The notes under the pieces are model-generated. The model was not told the DNA's origin, ran no database searches, and was given only the letters and a program-made list of their open reading frames with translations. The position numbers and the translations under genes are program-made. Shown here piece by piece: positions 54,160 to 63,543 of a stretch of 64,000 bases of DNA; position 1 is the stretch's first letter; each line of letters opens with the position of its first letter. The stretch lies in assembly GCA_017400135.1 (NCBI GenBank), contig JAFPVJ010000027.1:1-64000 (forward strand). The letters are read 5' to 3'. Origin of the DNA: Bacteroidales bacterium. Its GTDB lineage: Bacteria > Bacteroidota > Bacteroidia > Bacteroidales > UBA932.

Positions 54160-54172
54160 GCAATCTTTTTTG

Positions 54173-54180
54173 TATCTTTG
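54173..54180 (+). promoter_or_regulatory. -7 box (TATCTTTG) for polA
   Basis: A perfect TAnnTTTG match ending six bases before the polA ATG at 54187, so the transcript would start at or beside the start codon. No TTG at the expected distance. Confidence 0.5.
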
Positions 54181-54186
54181 AAAGTT

Positions 54187-56841
54187 ATGCCAGGAAGACT
54201 GTTTCTCATAGACGGACACGCCCTCGTATTCAAGATGTACTACGCCTTTCTGAGGCGTCCGATGATCAACTCCAAGGGGGCGGACACTTCGATCCTGTTC
54301 GGATTCACCAAGTATCTGCTCGAGCTCATCGAGCGCGAGAAACCCACCCACCTCGCCGTATCCTTCGACCCTCCGGGCGGCACGTTTCGCAATGAAATGT
54401 ACCCCGCCTACAAGGCCAACCGGCCGGATACGCCCCAACTGGTCATCGACGCCCTGGAGCCTCTCACGGAGATCGTCCGGGCGATGAACATCCCCGTCCT
54501 GATGGAGCCGGGTTTCGAAGCGGACGACGTGATCGGATCGATGGCCGTCAAGGCTGCCGCGGAAGGTATGGACGTCTACATGGTCACTCCCGACAAGGAT
54601 TACGGACAGTTGATTTCCGACCATATCTGGCAGTACAAGCCGGGCCGGGCCGGCGGAGACGACGAGATCATCGGCGTGCCGGAGATCTGCGCCCGTTACG
54701 GCATCGACCGTCCGGAGCAGGTGATCGACATGCTGACCATCTGCGGTGACGCTTCCGACAACGTCCCCGGCGTCAAGGGCATCGGGGAAGTCTGGGCCGG
54801 CAAGCTGGTCTCCCAGTATGGCACGCTCGAGAGCATCTATGCCCACATCGACGCCCTGACGCAGAAACAGCGGGACATGTTCGTCGCTTCGCGTCCTTAC
54901 ATCGACCTGAGCAAGAAGCTCGTCACCATCAAGACGGACGTCCCCCTGGACGTGACCCTGGACGACATGGCCGTCAACATGGACTACAGTCCCGTCCTGG
55001 CCGACCTTTTCGAGAAATACGAGTTCAACTCCCTCAAGCGCTTCATCTCGCACATCGACAAGCGTCCGATGTCGTCCGGGCAAAAGGCGCCCCAGCTGGA
55101 TGTGGAGGAAACTTCCGCCGTCCAGGTGGCGACCGCCGTGTGTTCTTCCGGCCGCTGCGCCTTCGTCGTGGATACGGCGGGCCCGGGCATTTTCGCACCG
55201 GTGACCAAGGTGACGGTCGCGGCCCTGACCAAGGACGGCTGCATCGCCGCCGAAGCGCCCGCGTCCCAGTTCAAGGCCATCCTCGAGGATCCGACCATCA
55301 TCAAGTTCGGCTTCGACATCAAATACCAGATGGACGTGCTGGCCCATGCCGGCATCTCTATCGTCGGCAAGCTGCGCGACGTGGAACTGATGCACTACCT
55401 GCTCGATCCGGAGAAGGCGCACAAGCTGGAGATCCTTTCCAAGTCCTACCTGGGTGTGGATATCACCCAGGCGCCCGCGGTCCAGAAGGAAGTGTCTCTC
55501 TTCGATGAGATCGAGGAAGACGAAGCCGGCGAACGCAACCGTTTCCGCGAGGCGGCGGCCATCCTGCTCATCGGCGCCAAGGTCTGGACCGAATTGCAGG
55601 AAGCCGGGATCGTGGACCTGTATGAGAACATCGAGGAACCCCTGATCCGTGTCCTGTCGCGAATGGAGTGCACCGGCGTCAAGGTCGACGTCCCCACGCT
55701 GATGGAATACGCCGATTCCCTGCGCGCCGAGATCGCGGAGAACGAATCCGTCGTGCGCCAGATCGCGGGCGATCCGGAACTGAACGTTTCCTCCCCGAAA
55801 CAGCTGGGCGAGCTCCTCTTCGAGAAGCTGAAACTCGATCCCAAGGCCAAGAAGAGCTCCAAGGGCACCTGGAGCACCGATGAGGATACCCTGGTCGAAC
55901 TGGCGGACGAGAGTCCGGTCATCGACGCCATCCTGGATTTCCGGGCTGCCAAGAAGCTGCTTTCCACCTACATCGAGCCTTTCCCGAAATACATTTCGCC
56001 TGTCACCGGCCGCATCCATACGACCTTCAACCAGGCCTTGACTTCGACCGGACGTCTTTCCTCATCCAATCCCAACCTGCAGAACATCCCGATCCGCACG
56101 GACCGGGGCCGCTATATCCGCAAGGCCTTCGTGGCCCAGGATCCGGAATCCGTCATCGTGTCGGCGGACTATTCGCAGATCGAGTTGCGCATCATGGCGC
56201 ATCTGTGTCGCGATGAGCACCTGATCCATGCGTTCCGGGAGGGGATCGACGTCCATGCCGCGACGGCGGCCAAGATCTTCCACCTGCCCGTGGAAGCGGT
56301 CAGCGCGGACCAGCGTCGGATCGCCAAGACGGCCAATTTCGGCATCATGTACGGCATCTCCGCCTTCGGTCTGGCGCAGCGCCTGCGCATCCCCCGTGGC
56401 GAGGCGAAGAAGATAATCGAAGACTATTTCGCTTCTTTCCCGGCGATCCGGTCCTTCATCGACAATACCGTCGCCGCGGCCCGCGAGAACGGCTATGTGG
56501 AGACACTCTTCGGCCGCCGGAGATACATCCCGGACATCAATTCCAAGAACATGACGCTCCGGGCCCTGGCCGAACGGAATGCGGTCAACGCGCCCATCCA
56601 GGGCACGTCCGCCGACATCATCAAGATCGCTATGATACGGATCGACCGGCGTCTCCGCGAGTCCGCCTTCTCGACCCGTATGGTACTCCAGATCCACGAT
56701 GAATTGCTCTTTGAGGCCCCGCTCTCGGAAGTGGAAGCCTTGAAGGAGATGGTGGTATCCGAAATGGAGGGTGTGATCAAACTCTCGGTCCCGCTAACGG
56801 TAGAATGCAAAGATGGAAAAAACTGGCTTGAAGCCCATTGA
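54187..56841 (+). CDS. polA: DNA polymerase I
   Basis: An 884-residue Pol I for gap filling and Okazaki-fragment processing. The N-terminal 5'-3' exonuclease (1-about 295; FLIDGHALVFKMYY, FEADDVIGSMA, GDASDNVPG) and the C-terminal polymerase (from about 545; SADYSQIELR, KTANFGIMYG, IHDELLFEAP) are complete. The middle 3'-5' exonuclease-like domain has lost its metal-binding residues: the usual DTE is DTA (A331), the KYD Asp is Gln381, and the EDAD text is missing (EAAAIL, near 455). Start at 54187 matches the family start (GRLFLIDGHAL). The end overlaps the sigma-factor gene by 29 bases. Confidence 0.96.
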   Translation: MPGRLFLIDGHALVFKMYYAFLRRPMINSKGADTSILFGFTKYLLELIEREKPTHLAVSFDPPGGTFRNEMYPAYKANRPDTPQLVIDALEPLTEIVRAMNIPVLMEPGFEADDVIGSMAVKAAAEGMDVYMVTPDKDYGQLISDHIWQYKPGRAGGDDEIIGVPEICARYGIDRPEQVIDMLTICGDASDNVPGVKGIGEVWAGKLVSQYGTLESIYAHIDALTQKQRDMFVASRPYIDLSKKLVTIKTDVPLDVTLDDMAVNMDYSPVLADLFEKYEFNSLKRFISHIDKRPMSSGQKAPQLDVEETSAVQVATAVCSSGRCAFVVDTAGPGIFAPVTKVTVAALTKDGCIAAEAPASQFKAILEDPTIIKFGFDIKYQMDVLAHAGISIVGKLRDVELMHYLLDPEKAHKLEILSKSYLGVDITQAPAVQKEVSLFDEIEEDEAGERNRFREAAAILLIGAKVWTELQEAGIVDLYENIEEPLIRVLSRMECTGVKVDVPTLMEYADSLRAEIAENESVVRQIAGDPELNVSSPKQLGELLFEKLKLDPKAKKSSKGTWSTDEDTLVELADESPVIDAILDFRAAKKLLSTYIEPFPKYISPVTGRIHTTFNQALTSTGRLSSSNPNLQNIPIRTDRGRYIRKAFVAQDPESVIVSADYSQIELRIMAHLCRDEHLIHAFREGIDVHAATAAKIFHLPVEAVSADQRRIAKTANFGIMYGISAFGLAQRLRIPRGEAKKIIEDYFASFPAIRSFIDNTVAAARENGYVETLFGRRRYIPDINSKNMTLRALAERNAVNAPIQGTSADIIKIAMIRIDRRLRESAFSTRMVLQIHDELLFEAPLSEVEALKEMVVSEMEGVIKLSVPLTVECKDGKNWLEAH

Positions 56842-57418
56842 CGAGCAGGTCCGTCGCGCCATCGCGGGGGACGGGACGGCTTTCACCGCCCTGTGGGACA
56901 CCTATATCGTCCAGCTCCGTGCCTATATCAAAGGCTGGCTGAAGCAGCTGGATGATTTCCACGTGGACGACATCTGCTCCCGCAGTTTCGAGAAGGCCTT
57001 CCGCCAGATCGGCAGCTATGACCCGGCCAAGAGCCAGTTCTTCACCTGGCTCAAGAGCATCGCGCACAATACCGCCCTGGACTTGCTGGAGCAGGAAGGA
57101 CGCGTCCATCCGCACAACCAGACGGTCTACCTGGACGATGAAGTTTTTTCGGGCTCGGTTTCGGACTCGCTGCCCGATGAGGAGGATTCTCCGCTGGACT
57201 CGATCATCCGCACGGAAAACACCGAAGCGACGGAACGCTACATCGAGGCCCTTCCGGACCTGTACCGGGAGATCGCCCGCAAGCGCCTCGTGGACGGGAT
57301 GCAGTACAAGGAGATCGCCGAGGAGATGGGCATCGAGCTCAATACCGTCCGCACCCGCATCCGCCGGGCGCGGCAAATCATCGACAGACTCAGCAAGGAG
57401 AGTGAAAATGACGTTTGA
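56813..57418 (+). CDS. ECF-type RNA polymerase sigma factor
   Basis: A 201-residue sigma-70-family protein with regions 2 (DDICSRSFEKAFRQIGSYD, SQFFTWLKSIAHNTALDLL) and 4 (LYREIARKRLVDGMQYKEIAEEMG, VRTRIRRARQ) separated by an acidic linker. The start lies inside the last 29 bases of polA and its end overlaps the rsmG start by 11 bases, so all three are translationally linked. No anti-sigma factor gene is adjacent. Target promoters unknown. Confidence 0.9.
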   Translation: MEKTGLKPIDEQVRRAIAGDGTAFTALWDTYIVQLRAYIKGWLKQLDDFHVDDICSRSFEKAFRQIGSYDPAKSQFFTWLKSIAHNTALDLLEQEGRVHPHNQTVYLDDEVFSGSVSDSLPDEEDSPLDSIIRTENTEATERYIEALPDLYREIARKRLVDGMQYKEIAEEMGIELNTVRTRIRRARQIIDRLSKESENDV

Positions 57419-58109
57419 CGCATTCAAGGACATCCTGGTGGAGGCATTCCCGGAGGTGACGGAAGATCAGCTTGGCCGTTTTGGACGGATGGAGGCGCTC
57501 TACCGGGACTGGAACGCCCGGATCAACGTCATTTCCCGCAAGGACATGGACGCCCTCTATGACCATCACGTCCTGCATTCCCTGGCCATCGCGAAATATG
57601 TCTCCGGGCTGGGGGAGGGTTTCCGGGCGGAGGAAACGCATACGGTGCTGGATCTCGGGACGGGGGGCGGATTCCCCGGTATTCCCCTGGCCGTCCTGCT
57701 GCCGCAGTGGCGTTTCACCCTCTGCGACAGCGTGGGCAAGAAGACCCTGGTCGCCCGGGCGGTCGCGGATGCGCTGGGCCTGGAGAACGTGACGGTGGTC
57801 AACGCGCGGGCGGAATCCCTGACGGACTCGTTCGACTTCGTCGTGTCGCGCGCCGTGACCACCCTGGACCGCTTTTATTCCTGGATCGGCGACAAGTTCA
57901 CGAAGTCCGTTTTCTACCTGAAAGGGGGCGATATCAACCCCGAAATCTCCGATTTGCTGCGCAAGTTTTCACTCCAACCCTCGGCTGTACATACCTGGAA
58001 GGTGGATTCCTGGATCAAGGATGATTATTTTGCGGAAAAATTTGTGATTCAAATCGAAAAAAACTACCTTTGCAGTCCCAAAAGCGCAAAATATAAAAAT
58101 AAGAGATAA
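57408..58109 (+). CDS. rsmG: 16S rRNA (guanine-N7) methyltransferase
   Basis: Methylates G527 of 16S rRNA (E. coli numbering) using S-adenosylmethionine. The 233-residue protein has the N-terminal helix text [15 protein letters not shown] and the SAM motif [20 protein letters not shown], then [13 protein letters not shown]. The last ~12 residues ([12 protein letters not shown]) are a tail coded over the rpmH promoter. The ATG at 57408 overlaps the sigma-factor stop region. Confidence 0.93.
   Translation: MTFDAFKDILVEAFPEVTEDQLGRFGRMEALYRDWNARINVISRKDMDALYDHHVLHSLAIAKYVSGLGEGFRAEETHTVLDLGTGGGFPGIPLAVLLPQWRFTLCDSVGKKTLVARAVADALGLENVTVVNARAESLTDSFDFVVSRAVTTLDRFYSWIGDKFTKSVFYLKGGDINPEISDLLRKFSLQPSAVHTWKVDSWIKDDYFAEKFVIQIEKNYLCSPKSAKYKNKR
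58041..58072 (+). promoter_or_regulatory. Promoter: TTTG-N20-TACCTTTG for rpmH
   Basis: TTTG (58041-58044) and TACCTTTG (58065-58072), 20 bases apart, lie inside the end of rsmG and drive rpmH separately. Confidence 0.65.
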
Positions 58110-58261
58110 TGAAAAGAACATTCCAACCCTCCAATCGCAAGCGTGTCAACAAGCACGGCTTCCGCGAGCGTATGAGCACGCCGAACGGCCGCAGGGTCCT
58201 TGCTGCCCGCCGTCGTCACGGACGCAAGAAATTGACCGTATCTTCCGAGGACAGATATTAG
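58109..58261 (+). CDS. rpmH: 50S ribosomal protein L34
   Basis: A 50-residue ribosomal protein beginning [11 protein letters not shown], with [14 protein letters not shown] and [11 protein letters not shown]: unmistakable L34. The ATG shares its A with the rsmG stop (TAATG). Too short for many gene finders. A terminator follows after 18 bases. Confidence 0.97.
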   Translation: MKRTFQPSNRKRVNKHGFRERMSTPNGRRVLAARRRHGRKKLTVSSEDRY

Positions 58262-58278
58262 TCTTCGTCACGAGTTAA

Positions 58279-58310
58279 AAAAGAGGATGGCTGAACGGCC
58301 ATCCTCTTTT
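58279..58310. terminator. Terminator between rpmH and the PepC-like gene
   Basis: AAAAGAGGATGGC and GCCATCCTCTTTT form a perfect 13-base stem with a six-base loop, A-rich on the left and followed by TTTTGTTTT on the right, serving both convergent genes. Confidence 0.85.
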
Positions 58311-58316
58311 GTTTTC

Positions 58317-59756
58317 CTATTCCTCCGGGAGGAACATCGGGTCCCAGGCGGGCAGCAGCTCCGGCTGGCCGTCGAGCAGCTTAAGAATATCAGCGGGGAC
58401 ATATTTCTTTTCCACCACCAGGCGGAACATATACTCGTCGAACCAGCGGTCGGTCATGATGAGCTTGCCCTTGTAGCCGGTCTGGCCCCAGCTGTTCTCC
58501 ACCATCCATTTCACGGGTTTTCCGTCCTTGATGTCCACGGCGATCAGGTTCATGGCATGGGAGGATCCGCTGGCGTGGGTCTGGATGCGTTCCTTCTTGT
58601 CCATCCCGAACTGCACGCCCAGCAACGACTCGTAGTCGAAATTGTCCAGGTCGGCGACGCCCTTGGCGCGGTCGAGGCACTTGCCTACGTCGCAGGAGAA
58701 ATACATGGCGTTGCCGTCTTTGATGGAGGCGATGGCCATCTCCTTGATGCGCTCGACGGGGAGATTGACGTACAGCCAGTTGTCACCGTCATAGACGTGG
58801 CGGTCGTACTCGATCTCGTAGGTCTTGTAGTAGGGACGGCTGGGATCGTTCATCAGCATCACGTAGCCGCCTTCCAGGTCCGCGCTCACGAACTCCTTGT
58901 AGAAGGAGAGGGGCGTGTAGGTCTTGGTGCTGACCCATTCGTCCTTGCCGTTGTAGCGGCTCCAGGTGAATTCCGAAGGCGGCGTGCCGAGGCAGATGCA
59001 GAGGACGCGGTAGATTTCCTTGAGCATGTCCATCTTCATCGCGCCCAGTTTGCGCTCGAGCTCCAGGGCGGCCGCTTCGGCCTTCCTGCCCTTGAGCTTG
59101 GCGTTCCTGACCAGGCCCGCTTCGTAGGCCTGACGCAGCCTCAGGCCGTCCTCGCGCAGCTTGGTGCGGATCTGGCCGGACATCGCGGAGGTGTTCTCGG
59201 AGCAGAAGGACTCCGGCATCACTTCGGCGGGTACGAGGCCGTATTTCGTGACCAGGTTGGCTACGCCGGTGAACTGTCCGCCGTCGCCGATGGGATGGGC
59301 GAAGAGCCAGTCCACCGTGCGGTCGTCGAGGGGCAGGTCACGGGTGTCGATGATGCCCTGCAGGAAGAGATTCGCCTTCTCCAGCTGGTCATAGAAGAAT
59401 AGGTAGTTCTGGGAGAACTGGAAGTCGCCCAGGTCGTGCTTCTCGATGGCCTTGGCGCGCAGGACGTTCAGTCCGGAGAAGAGCCAGCAGCGGCCGGAAG
59501 ACTTCTGGTTCGTGATGCCGCGCGTCTTGACCTGGTCGGAGAAATGGGTGTCGATCATTGCGACGTTCTCGGCATTGGCCGCGAGCGTGGCCATCGGAGT
59601 CGTGTTGAGGGCGTTGCGGACCGCCTTGTCCGCCGGGGTTCCCTGGTAGCCGGTGCGGATCTCGGAAAGGATCTCTTCCGAGAGGCCGCCGTTCTGCGCG
59701 ATGGCGCCGGGGAGGGCCGCCAGCAGGATGGCGGCCAGTGTCAGGATTCTTTTCAT
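58317..59756 (-). CDS. C1-family peptidase, aminopeptidase C (PepC/bleomycin hydrolase)-like
   Basis: A 479-residue papain-fold peptidase with signal peptide (MKRILTLAAILLAALPGAIAQ), so it is exported, unlike cytosolic PepC of Firmicutes. The catalytic triad is visible: Cys in QKSSGRCWLFS, His in SGSSHAMNLIAVD and Asn in VENSWGQTGYKG. It probably trims peptides. It is the last gene of the lolC/E-like, rmuC, pepC-like run, 1 base after rmuC. Confidence 0.93.
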   Translation of the reverse strand: MKRILTLAAILLAALPGAIAQNGGLSEEILSEIRTGYQGTPADKAVRNALNTTPMATLAANAENVAMIDTHFSDQVKTRGITNQKSSGRCWLFSGLNVLRAKAIEKHDLGDFQFSQNYLFFYDQLEKANLFLQGIIDTRDLPLDDRTVDWLFAHPIGDGGQFTGVANLVTKYGLVPAEVMPESFCSENTSAMSGQIRTKLREDGLRLRQAYEAGLVRNAKLKGRKAEAAALELERKLGAMKMDMLKEIYRVLCICLGTPPSEFTWSRYNGKDEWVSTKTYTPLSFYKEFVSADLEGGYVMLMNDPSRPYYKTYEIEYDRHVYDGDNWLYVNLPVERIKEMAIASIKDGNAMYFSCDVGKCLDRAKGVADLDNFDYESLLGVQFGMDKKERIQTHASGSSHAMNLIAVDIKDGKPVKWMVENSWGQTGYKGKLIMTDRWFDEYMFRLVVEKKYVPADILKLLDGQPELLPAWDPMFLPEE

Positions 59757-59757
59757 A

Positions 59758-61206
59758 TCATTCGTTGATGTCGTCGATGAATTCGGCCGGGATGATGGAC
59801 TCCTTGCCGGGGTTGATACGTGCGCCGGTCTTGATCTTGGCGGCGGAGCGTTTGGGCGCGAGGCCGAGCCGCTCGAGCTTGCCGATCTTCTTGACCACGG
59901 ACTGGTTGGATTCGATCAGCTTCTTGCGGGATTCCTCGAAGGAAGCCGTTGCTTTCTTCAGGGCATTTCCCACGTCGGCGTAGGCCGACATCCAGCCCTT
60001 CAGCTGGCCCATCAGTTCCTCGGCGGTCTTGTAGACTTCCGCGATGTTCTTCTCCTGGTTGTACTGACGCCAGCTCATCTGGATCATGTTGAGGACGATC
60101 GACAGGGTCATCTGGCTGACGATCAGCACATCGTTGCCCTTGGCGGCCTGCCAGAGGAGGGGATCCTCTTCCAGCATCAGCCGGAAGGCGCCCTCCATCG
60201 GGACGAACATGATATTGTAATTGACCTTGGTCTTGCCGTCGGGGACGTAGGAGGCGTAGTCCTTCCGCTTCAGTTCGTCCACGTGCTTGCGGATGCTGGC
60301 CAGGTGCTCGTGGGCGTATTTCTGGCGATCCTCGACGGTCTCCGCGTTCATGTATTTGTTGTAGGCGGTCAGACTGACCTTGGAGTCGATGATGACGAGG
60401 GTGTCGTCGGGATAGAGGACCATCACGTCGGGGATGAGGGTCCCGCCGGTGTCGCTCTTGATCTCGTGTCCGTTCTCGTCGGTGATGACGCCCTGAGTGA
60501 TGAAATGGACGCCCTCTTCGAGTCCGGAACTCTTCAGGAGGTCGGTCAGCAGCATTTCGCCGAAGTCGCCCTGCACCTTGGAATAACCGGTCAGGGCGTT
60601 GGCCAGGTTGCGCGCCTCGTCGCCGACTGTCTTGGACTGCTGCATCACCTGCTCGATGAGGGTTTTCATCGCACTGCTCTGCTCGACCGAACTGAGGCGC
60701 GTGTCCTTCATCGACTGGTCCATGGCGTCGAACTTGGCCTGGAGCGGCTTGAGGATTTCCTCGATGCGCTTGCTGCTGAGCTCGTTGAAGGCGGCGCTGT
60801 TCTCGGCGCCGATGGCCTTGAACGCATCCTTCAGCGAATCCCGCTGGTCGGCGATGACCTTGGCGAAACGGGCCTCCTGCTCCTTGGCGTAGCGCTCCAT
60901 CTGCTCGGTCTGGGCGCGGGTGCTCTGCAGCAGCTGCTCCTTCTGTTCGGCGAAAGCCTTCTCCTTCTGCTCGTCCAGCAACTGCTGGGCCTCGATATGG
61001 GCGTTGTACTTGCTCTCCAGGGAGGACCGCTGCGAGGTGAGCGCGATGATACGCTCGTTGAGGGCCGCCTTCTCCAGGGTCAGGCCGGAGATGCGGTCAT
61101 TGAGCAGGTCCTTCTCGCGGTTGTTGCGTTCCGCATAGAAGAAGAACAGGACGAGCGCGCCGACGATGGCGATGCCCAGGAAGACGATGAGTGCGATATT
61201 CCACAT
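59758..61206 (-). CDS. rmuC: DNA recombination protein RmuC
   Basis: A 482-residue RmuC-family protein: one N-terminal membrane helix (about 4-24), a long coiled coil (about 28-190), then a PD-(D/E)XK-like nuclease domain (VQGDFGEMLLTDLL, DTLVIIDSKVSLTAYNKYM). It is thought to limit DNA inversion or aberrant recombination; its exact action is unknown. It begins 4 bases after the preceding permease gene. Confidence 0.95.
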   Translation of the reverse strand: MWNIALIVFLGIAIVGALVLFFFYAERNNREKDLLNDRISGLTLEKAALNERIIALTSQRSSLESKYNAHIEAQQLLDEQKEKAFAEQKEQLLQSTRAQTEQMERYAKEQEARFAKVIADQRDSLKDAFKAIGAENSAAFNELSSKRIEEILKPLQAKFDAMDQSMKDTRLSSVEQSSAMKTLIEQVMQQSKTVGDEARNLANALTGYSKVQGDFGEMLLTDLLKSSGLEEGVHFITQGVITDENGHEIKSDTGGTLIPDVMVLYPDDTLVIIDSKVSLTAYNKYMNAETVEDRQKYAHEHLASIRKHVDELKRKDYASYVPDGKTKVNYNIMFVPMEGAFRLMLEEDPLLWQAAKGNDVLIVSQMTLSIVLNMIQMSWRQYNQEKNIAEVYKTAEELMGQLKGWMSAYADVGNALKKATASFEESRKKLIESNQSVVKKIGKLERLGLAPKRSAAKIKTGARINPGKESIIPAEFIDDINE

Positions 61207-61210
61207 AGGA

Positions 61211-62448
61211 CTAGGATGATTTGGTCAGTTCGGTCTGCCCTTCCTTGTACCAGGTCGCCACGGGCAGGAGGGCGATCAGGTAGCCGATCAGCGCCACGCC
61301 GGCCACCGTCAGGACGATGTCCGTCCACTTGATGATGACCGGATAACTCTTCACGAGGAAATCGCCGGGCATCTTGACGAAGCCGAAACGCTGCTGAAGC
61401 CAGGCGAGGCCCAGTCCGATGACCAGACCGGCCGCGAGACCCAGCAGGGCGATCAGCCAGCCCTCCAGCACGAAGATGCGCCGGATCAGGCGGGGCTGGG
61501 CGCCGAGGCTCCCCAGCGTCCCGATGTCGTCCTGCTTCTCGATGATGAGCATCGACAAGCTGCCGAAGATGTTGAAGGCGATGATGATGATGATGAAAAT
61601 GAGGATCAGGAAGATGGCCGCTTTCTCGAGCGCATCATCTTGTAGAGCGATTCGTTCTGCCGGAAACGGTCCTGGATCCGGAAGGACGTACCGAAATGCT
61701 CCTGCATCTCCCGGATGAAACGGCGCTGCTCCCGCTGGGTCATCCCTTCGCGGAAACGGACCTCCAGGGCCGAGATCTCTTCGTCGTATTTCAGAAGTTG
61801 CCGCATCTTGTCGAGCGGCAGGAGGATGAGGCGGTTGTCTTCATCCGCATTGAAGGAAATGATGCTGGAAGGACGCGTCTTGACGCTGTGCAGGGTTGCG
61901 GCCGGATTGCTCAGGGAGATGTTTTTCTCCCGGTCGGGATAGAAAATCTCCAGCTGGGCGACGAAATGCGGGCTGATGCCCAGCTTTCCCGCTAGTCCCG
62001 AACCGACCGCGCACATCGGGATTTCCCCGTGGCGGAGGCGGAACTCTCCGACGCGCACGTGGCCGTCGATGCGGGCCTTTTCCGCGAAATCATCCTCGAC
62101 GCCCTTGGCGGTCGCGACATCCTGCCGTCCCTCGTAATTGATGAAGACGCTCTCCTGCAGGACGAAAGAGGTGGATGCGACTTCCTCCCGCCCGTACAGC
62201 CAGTCGAAGGCTTCTCCCTCGGGGAGGAATACCTTGCCCTCGGCGGGCCTGACGAGCGCATCGGGTGCGAGATCGTCCAGGTTCTGACGGATCAGTGAGT
62301 CAAAGCCGTTGTAGACGGAGAGGATGATGACCAGGGCGGCTGTCCCGATGGCCATGCCGATGGCGCTGATCGCAGAAATGATGTTGATCACATTGTGCGA
62401 TTTCCTGGCGAAAAGGTATCTTCTGGCGAAAAAAAACGGCAGGTTCAT
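61211..62448 (-). pseudogene. LolC/E-like ABC permease with a frameshift
   Basis: An FtsX-family lipoprotein-release or efflux permease (about 412 residues if intact). The N-terminal half reads MNLPFFFARRYLFARKSHNV and ends out of frame after SLYKMMRS; the C-terminal half reads on in another frame from EKAAIFLILIFIIIIIAF through MLIIEKQDDIGTLGSLG. A single missing base near 61619-61628 joins both halves, matching the expected length. The family moves lipoproteins from the inner membrane. Sequencing error is as likely as a real mutation. The start at 62448 is taken from the family N-terminus; the ATG at 62472 is an alternative. Confidence 0.8.
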
Positions 62449-62469
62449 TCCGGGACGTATAAAACCATA

Positions 62470-62477
62470 CAAATATA
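62470..62477 (-). promoter_or_regulatory. -7 box (TATATTTG) for the LolC/E-like gene
   Basis: A perfect TAnnTTTG match on the minus strand, 21 bases from the ATG at 62448, with a TTTG 18 bases further upstream. Confidence 0.5.
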
Positions 62478-62598
62478 CTCTTTTGCCGTTAATTTCAAAA
62501 GGCCGGTTACCTCGCGGCAGCCGACCTTTGAACGTGTACTAAAACCTAAACCTGCCTTATAGATGCAGGGTCCGGTCCAAACGTTGCACGCAAAAATG

Positions 62599-62622
62599 AA
62601 AAAAGGCCGGAAAAATCCAGCC
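62599..62622 (-). terminator. Terminator after the histone H1-like gene
   Basis: On the minus strand GGCTGGA and TCCGGCC pair (one G-U) and are followed by a run of six T, 22 bases after the stop codon. Confidence 0.7.
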
Positions 62623-62644
62623 TTTCATCCGTTGTGTCAGGAAT

Positions 62645-62821
62645 TTATTTCTTGGCAACCTCGACGGAAACCTTACGGAACTCCTTCAGGTCCTTCATGA
62701 GGGCCAGAGCGGCCTTACGGGCGCGGGCGCCGGCGGCCTTGTTTCCCTTGACAACCTGAGCTTCGGCGTTGACCTCAAACTCGGCGATGTTAGCCTTGAT
62801 CTGTTCTACAAGCTTTTTCAT
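62645..62821 (-). CDS. Histone H1-like small basic protein (Hc1 family)
   Basis: A 58-residue Lys/Ala-rich protein (MKKLVEQIKANIAEF, GNKAAGARARKAALALMKDL, end VSVEVAKK), the compact histone H1-like family common in Bacteroidota and related to chlamydial Hc1. It is expected to bind DNA; a regulatory or compaction role is inferred. It is a single gene with its own promoter-like sequence and terminator. Confidence 0.9.
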   Translation of the reverse strand: MKKLVEQIKANIAEFEVNAEAQVVKGNKAAGARARKAALALMKDLKEFRKVSVEVAKK

Positions 62822-62870
62822 AATGTTGTTAATATTAGTAAATTAGAGATACAGTTCTTCTCATTCGGTC

Positions 62871-62902
62871 GCAAGGTAGGAAATACTTGAAATAATTGCA
62901 AA
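62871..62902 (-). promoter_or_regulatory. Promoter-like TTTG-N20-TACCTTGC for the histone H1-like gene
   Basis: On the minus strand TTTG (62902-62899) is 20 bases from TACCTTGC (62878-62871), a near match to TAnnTTTG, 49 bases from the ATG. Confidence 0.4.
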
Positions 62903-62916
62903 TTTTTTTTGAAAAA

Positions 62917-63543
62917 TCAGTCATTCTCTTGACTTTGCGGCTTGGAATTGAGGAAATTCATCGCAAAATCGGGCCCTGCCGTGCAGTAAGTCTGGATGCC
63001 GTCGCGGATACGCAGTCCGGTACGGGCGATCAGTTCCTCTTTCTCCGGCCCCAGCTCTCCGAGGACATAGTCGATCTGTTCCCCCGGATGGAAATCATTG
63101 CCGATGCCGATGCGGATGCGGGCGAAACGCTTCGTCCCCAGGCAGTCCTGGATGCTCTTCAGCCCGTTGTGGCCGCCGTCGCTGCCCTGAAGGCGCATCC
63201 GGACCGTGCCGAAAGGCAGGTTCAGGTCGTCGCAGATGACGATCACGTTGGACAGGGGAAGCTTGATTTTCTGGATCCAGTACAACACGGCATTGCCGCT
63301 GAGATTCATGTAGGTCGAAGGCTTGAGCAGGTGGATCTTCCGGCCCCGGTAGGGGAAGACGGCGACGGAGCCGTAGCGTTTGGATTCAAAAAGGATATTG
63401 GATGCCTGCGCCCAGGCATCCAATACCATGAATCCGAGATTGTGTCTCGTATGGGCATACTCGTTGCCGATGTTACCCAATCCGACGACCAAGTAGTTCA
63501 TACTGGGATCGACAATCTCTTTCTTTCTCCGGAAGAAGCACAT
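62917..63543 (-). CDS. pth: Peptidyl-tRNA hydrolase
   Basis: Releases tRNA from stalled peptidyl-tRNAs. The protein has MNYLVVGLGNIGNEYAHTRH with the catalytic His, KPSTYMNLSGNAV, and the GGHNGLKSI text. From the ATG at 63543, overlapping the rplY stop (TAATG), it has 208 residues with a 14-residue basic leader; the ATG at 63501 (194 residues) matches the usual family start and may be correct. Confidence 0.94.
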   Translation of the reverse strand: MCFFRRKKEIVDPSMNYLVVGLGNIGNEYAHTRHNLGFMVLDAWAQASNILFESKRYGSVAVFPYRGRKIHLLKPSTYMNLSGNAVLYWIQKIKLPLSNVIVICDDLNLPFGTVRMRLQGSDGGHNGLKSIQDCLGTKRFARIRIGIGNDFHPGEQIDYVLGELGPEKEELIARTGLRIRDGIQTYCTAGPDFAMNFLNSKPQSQEND

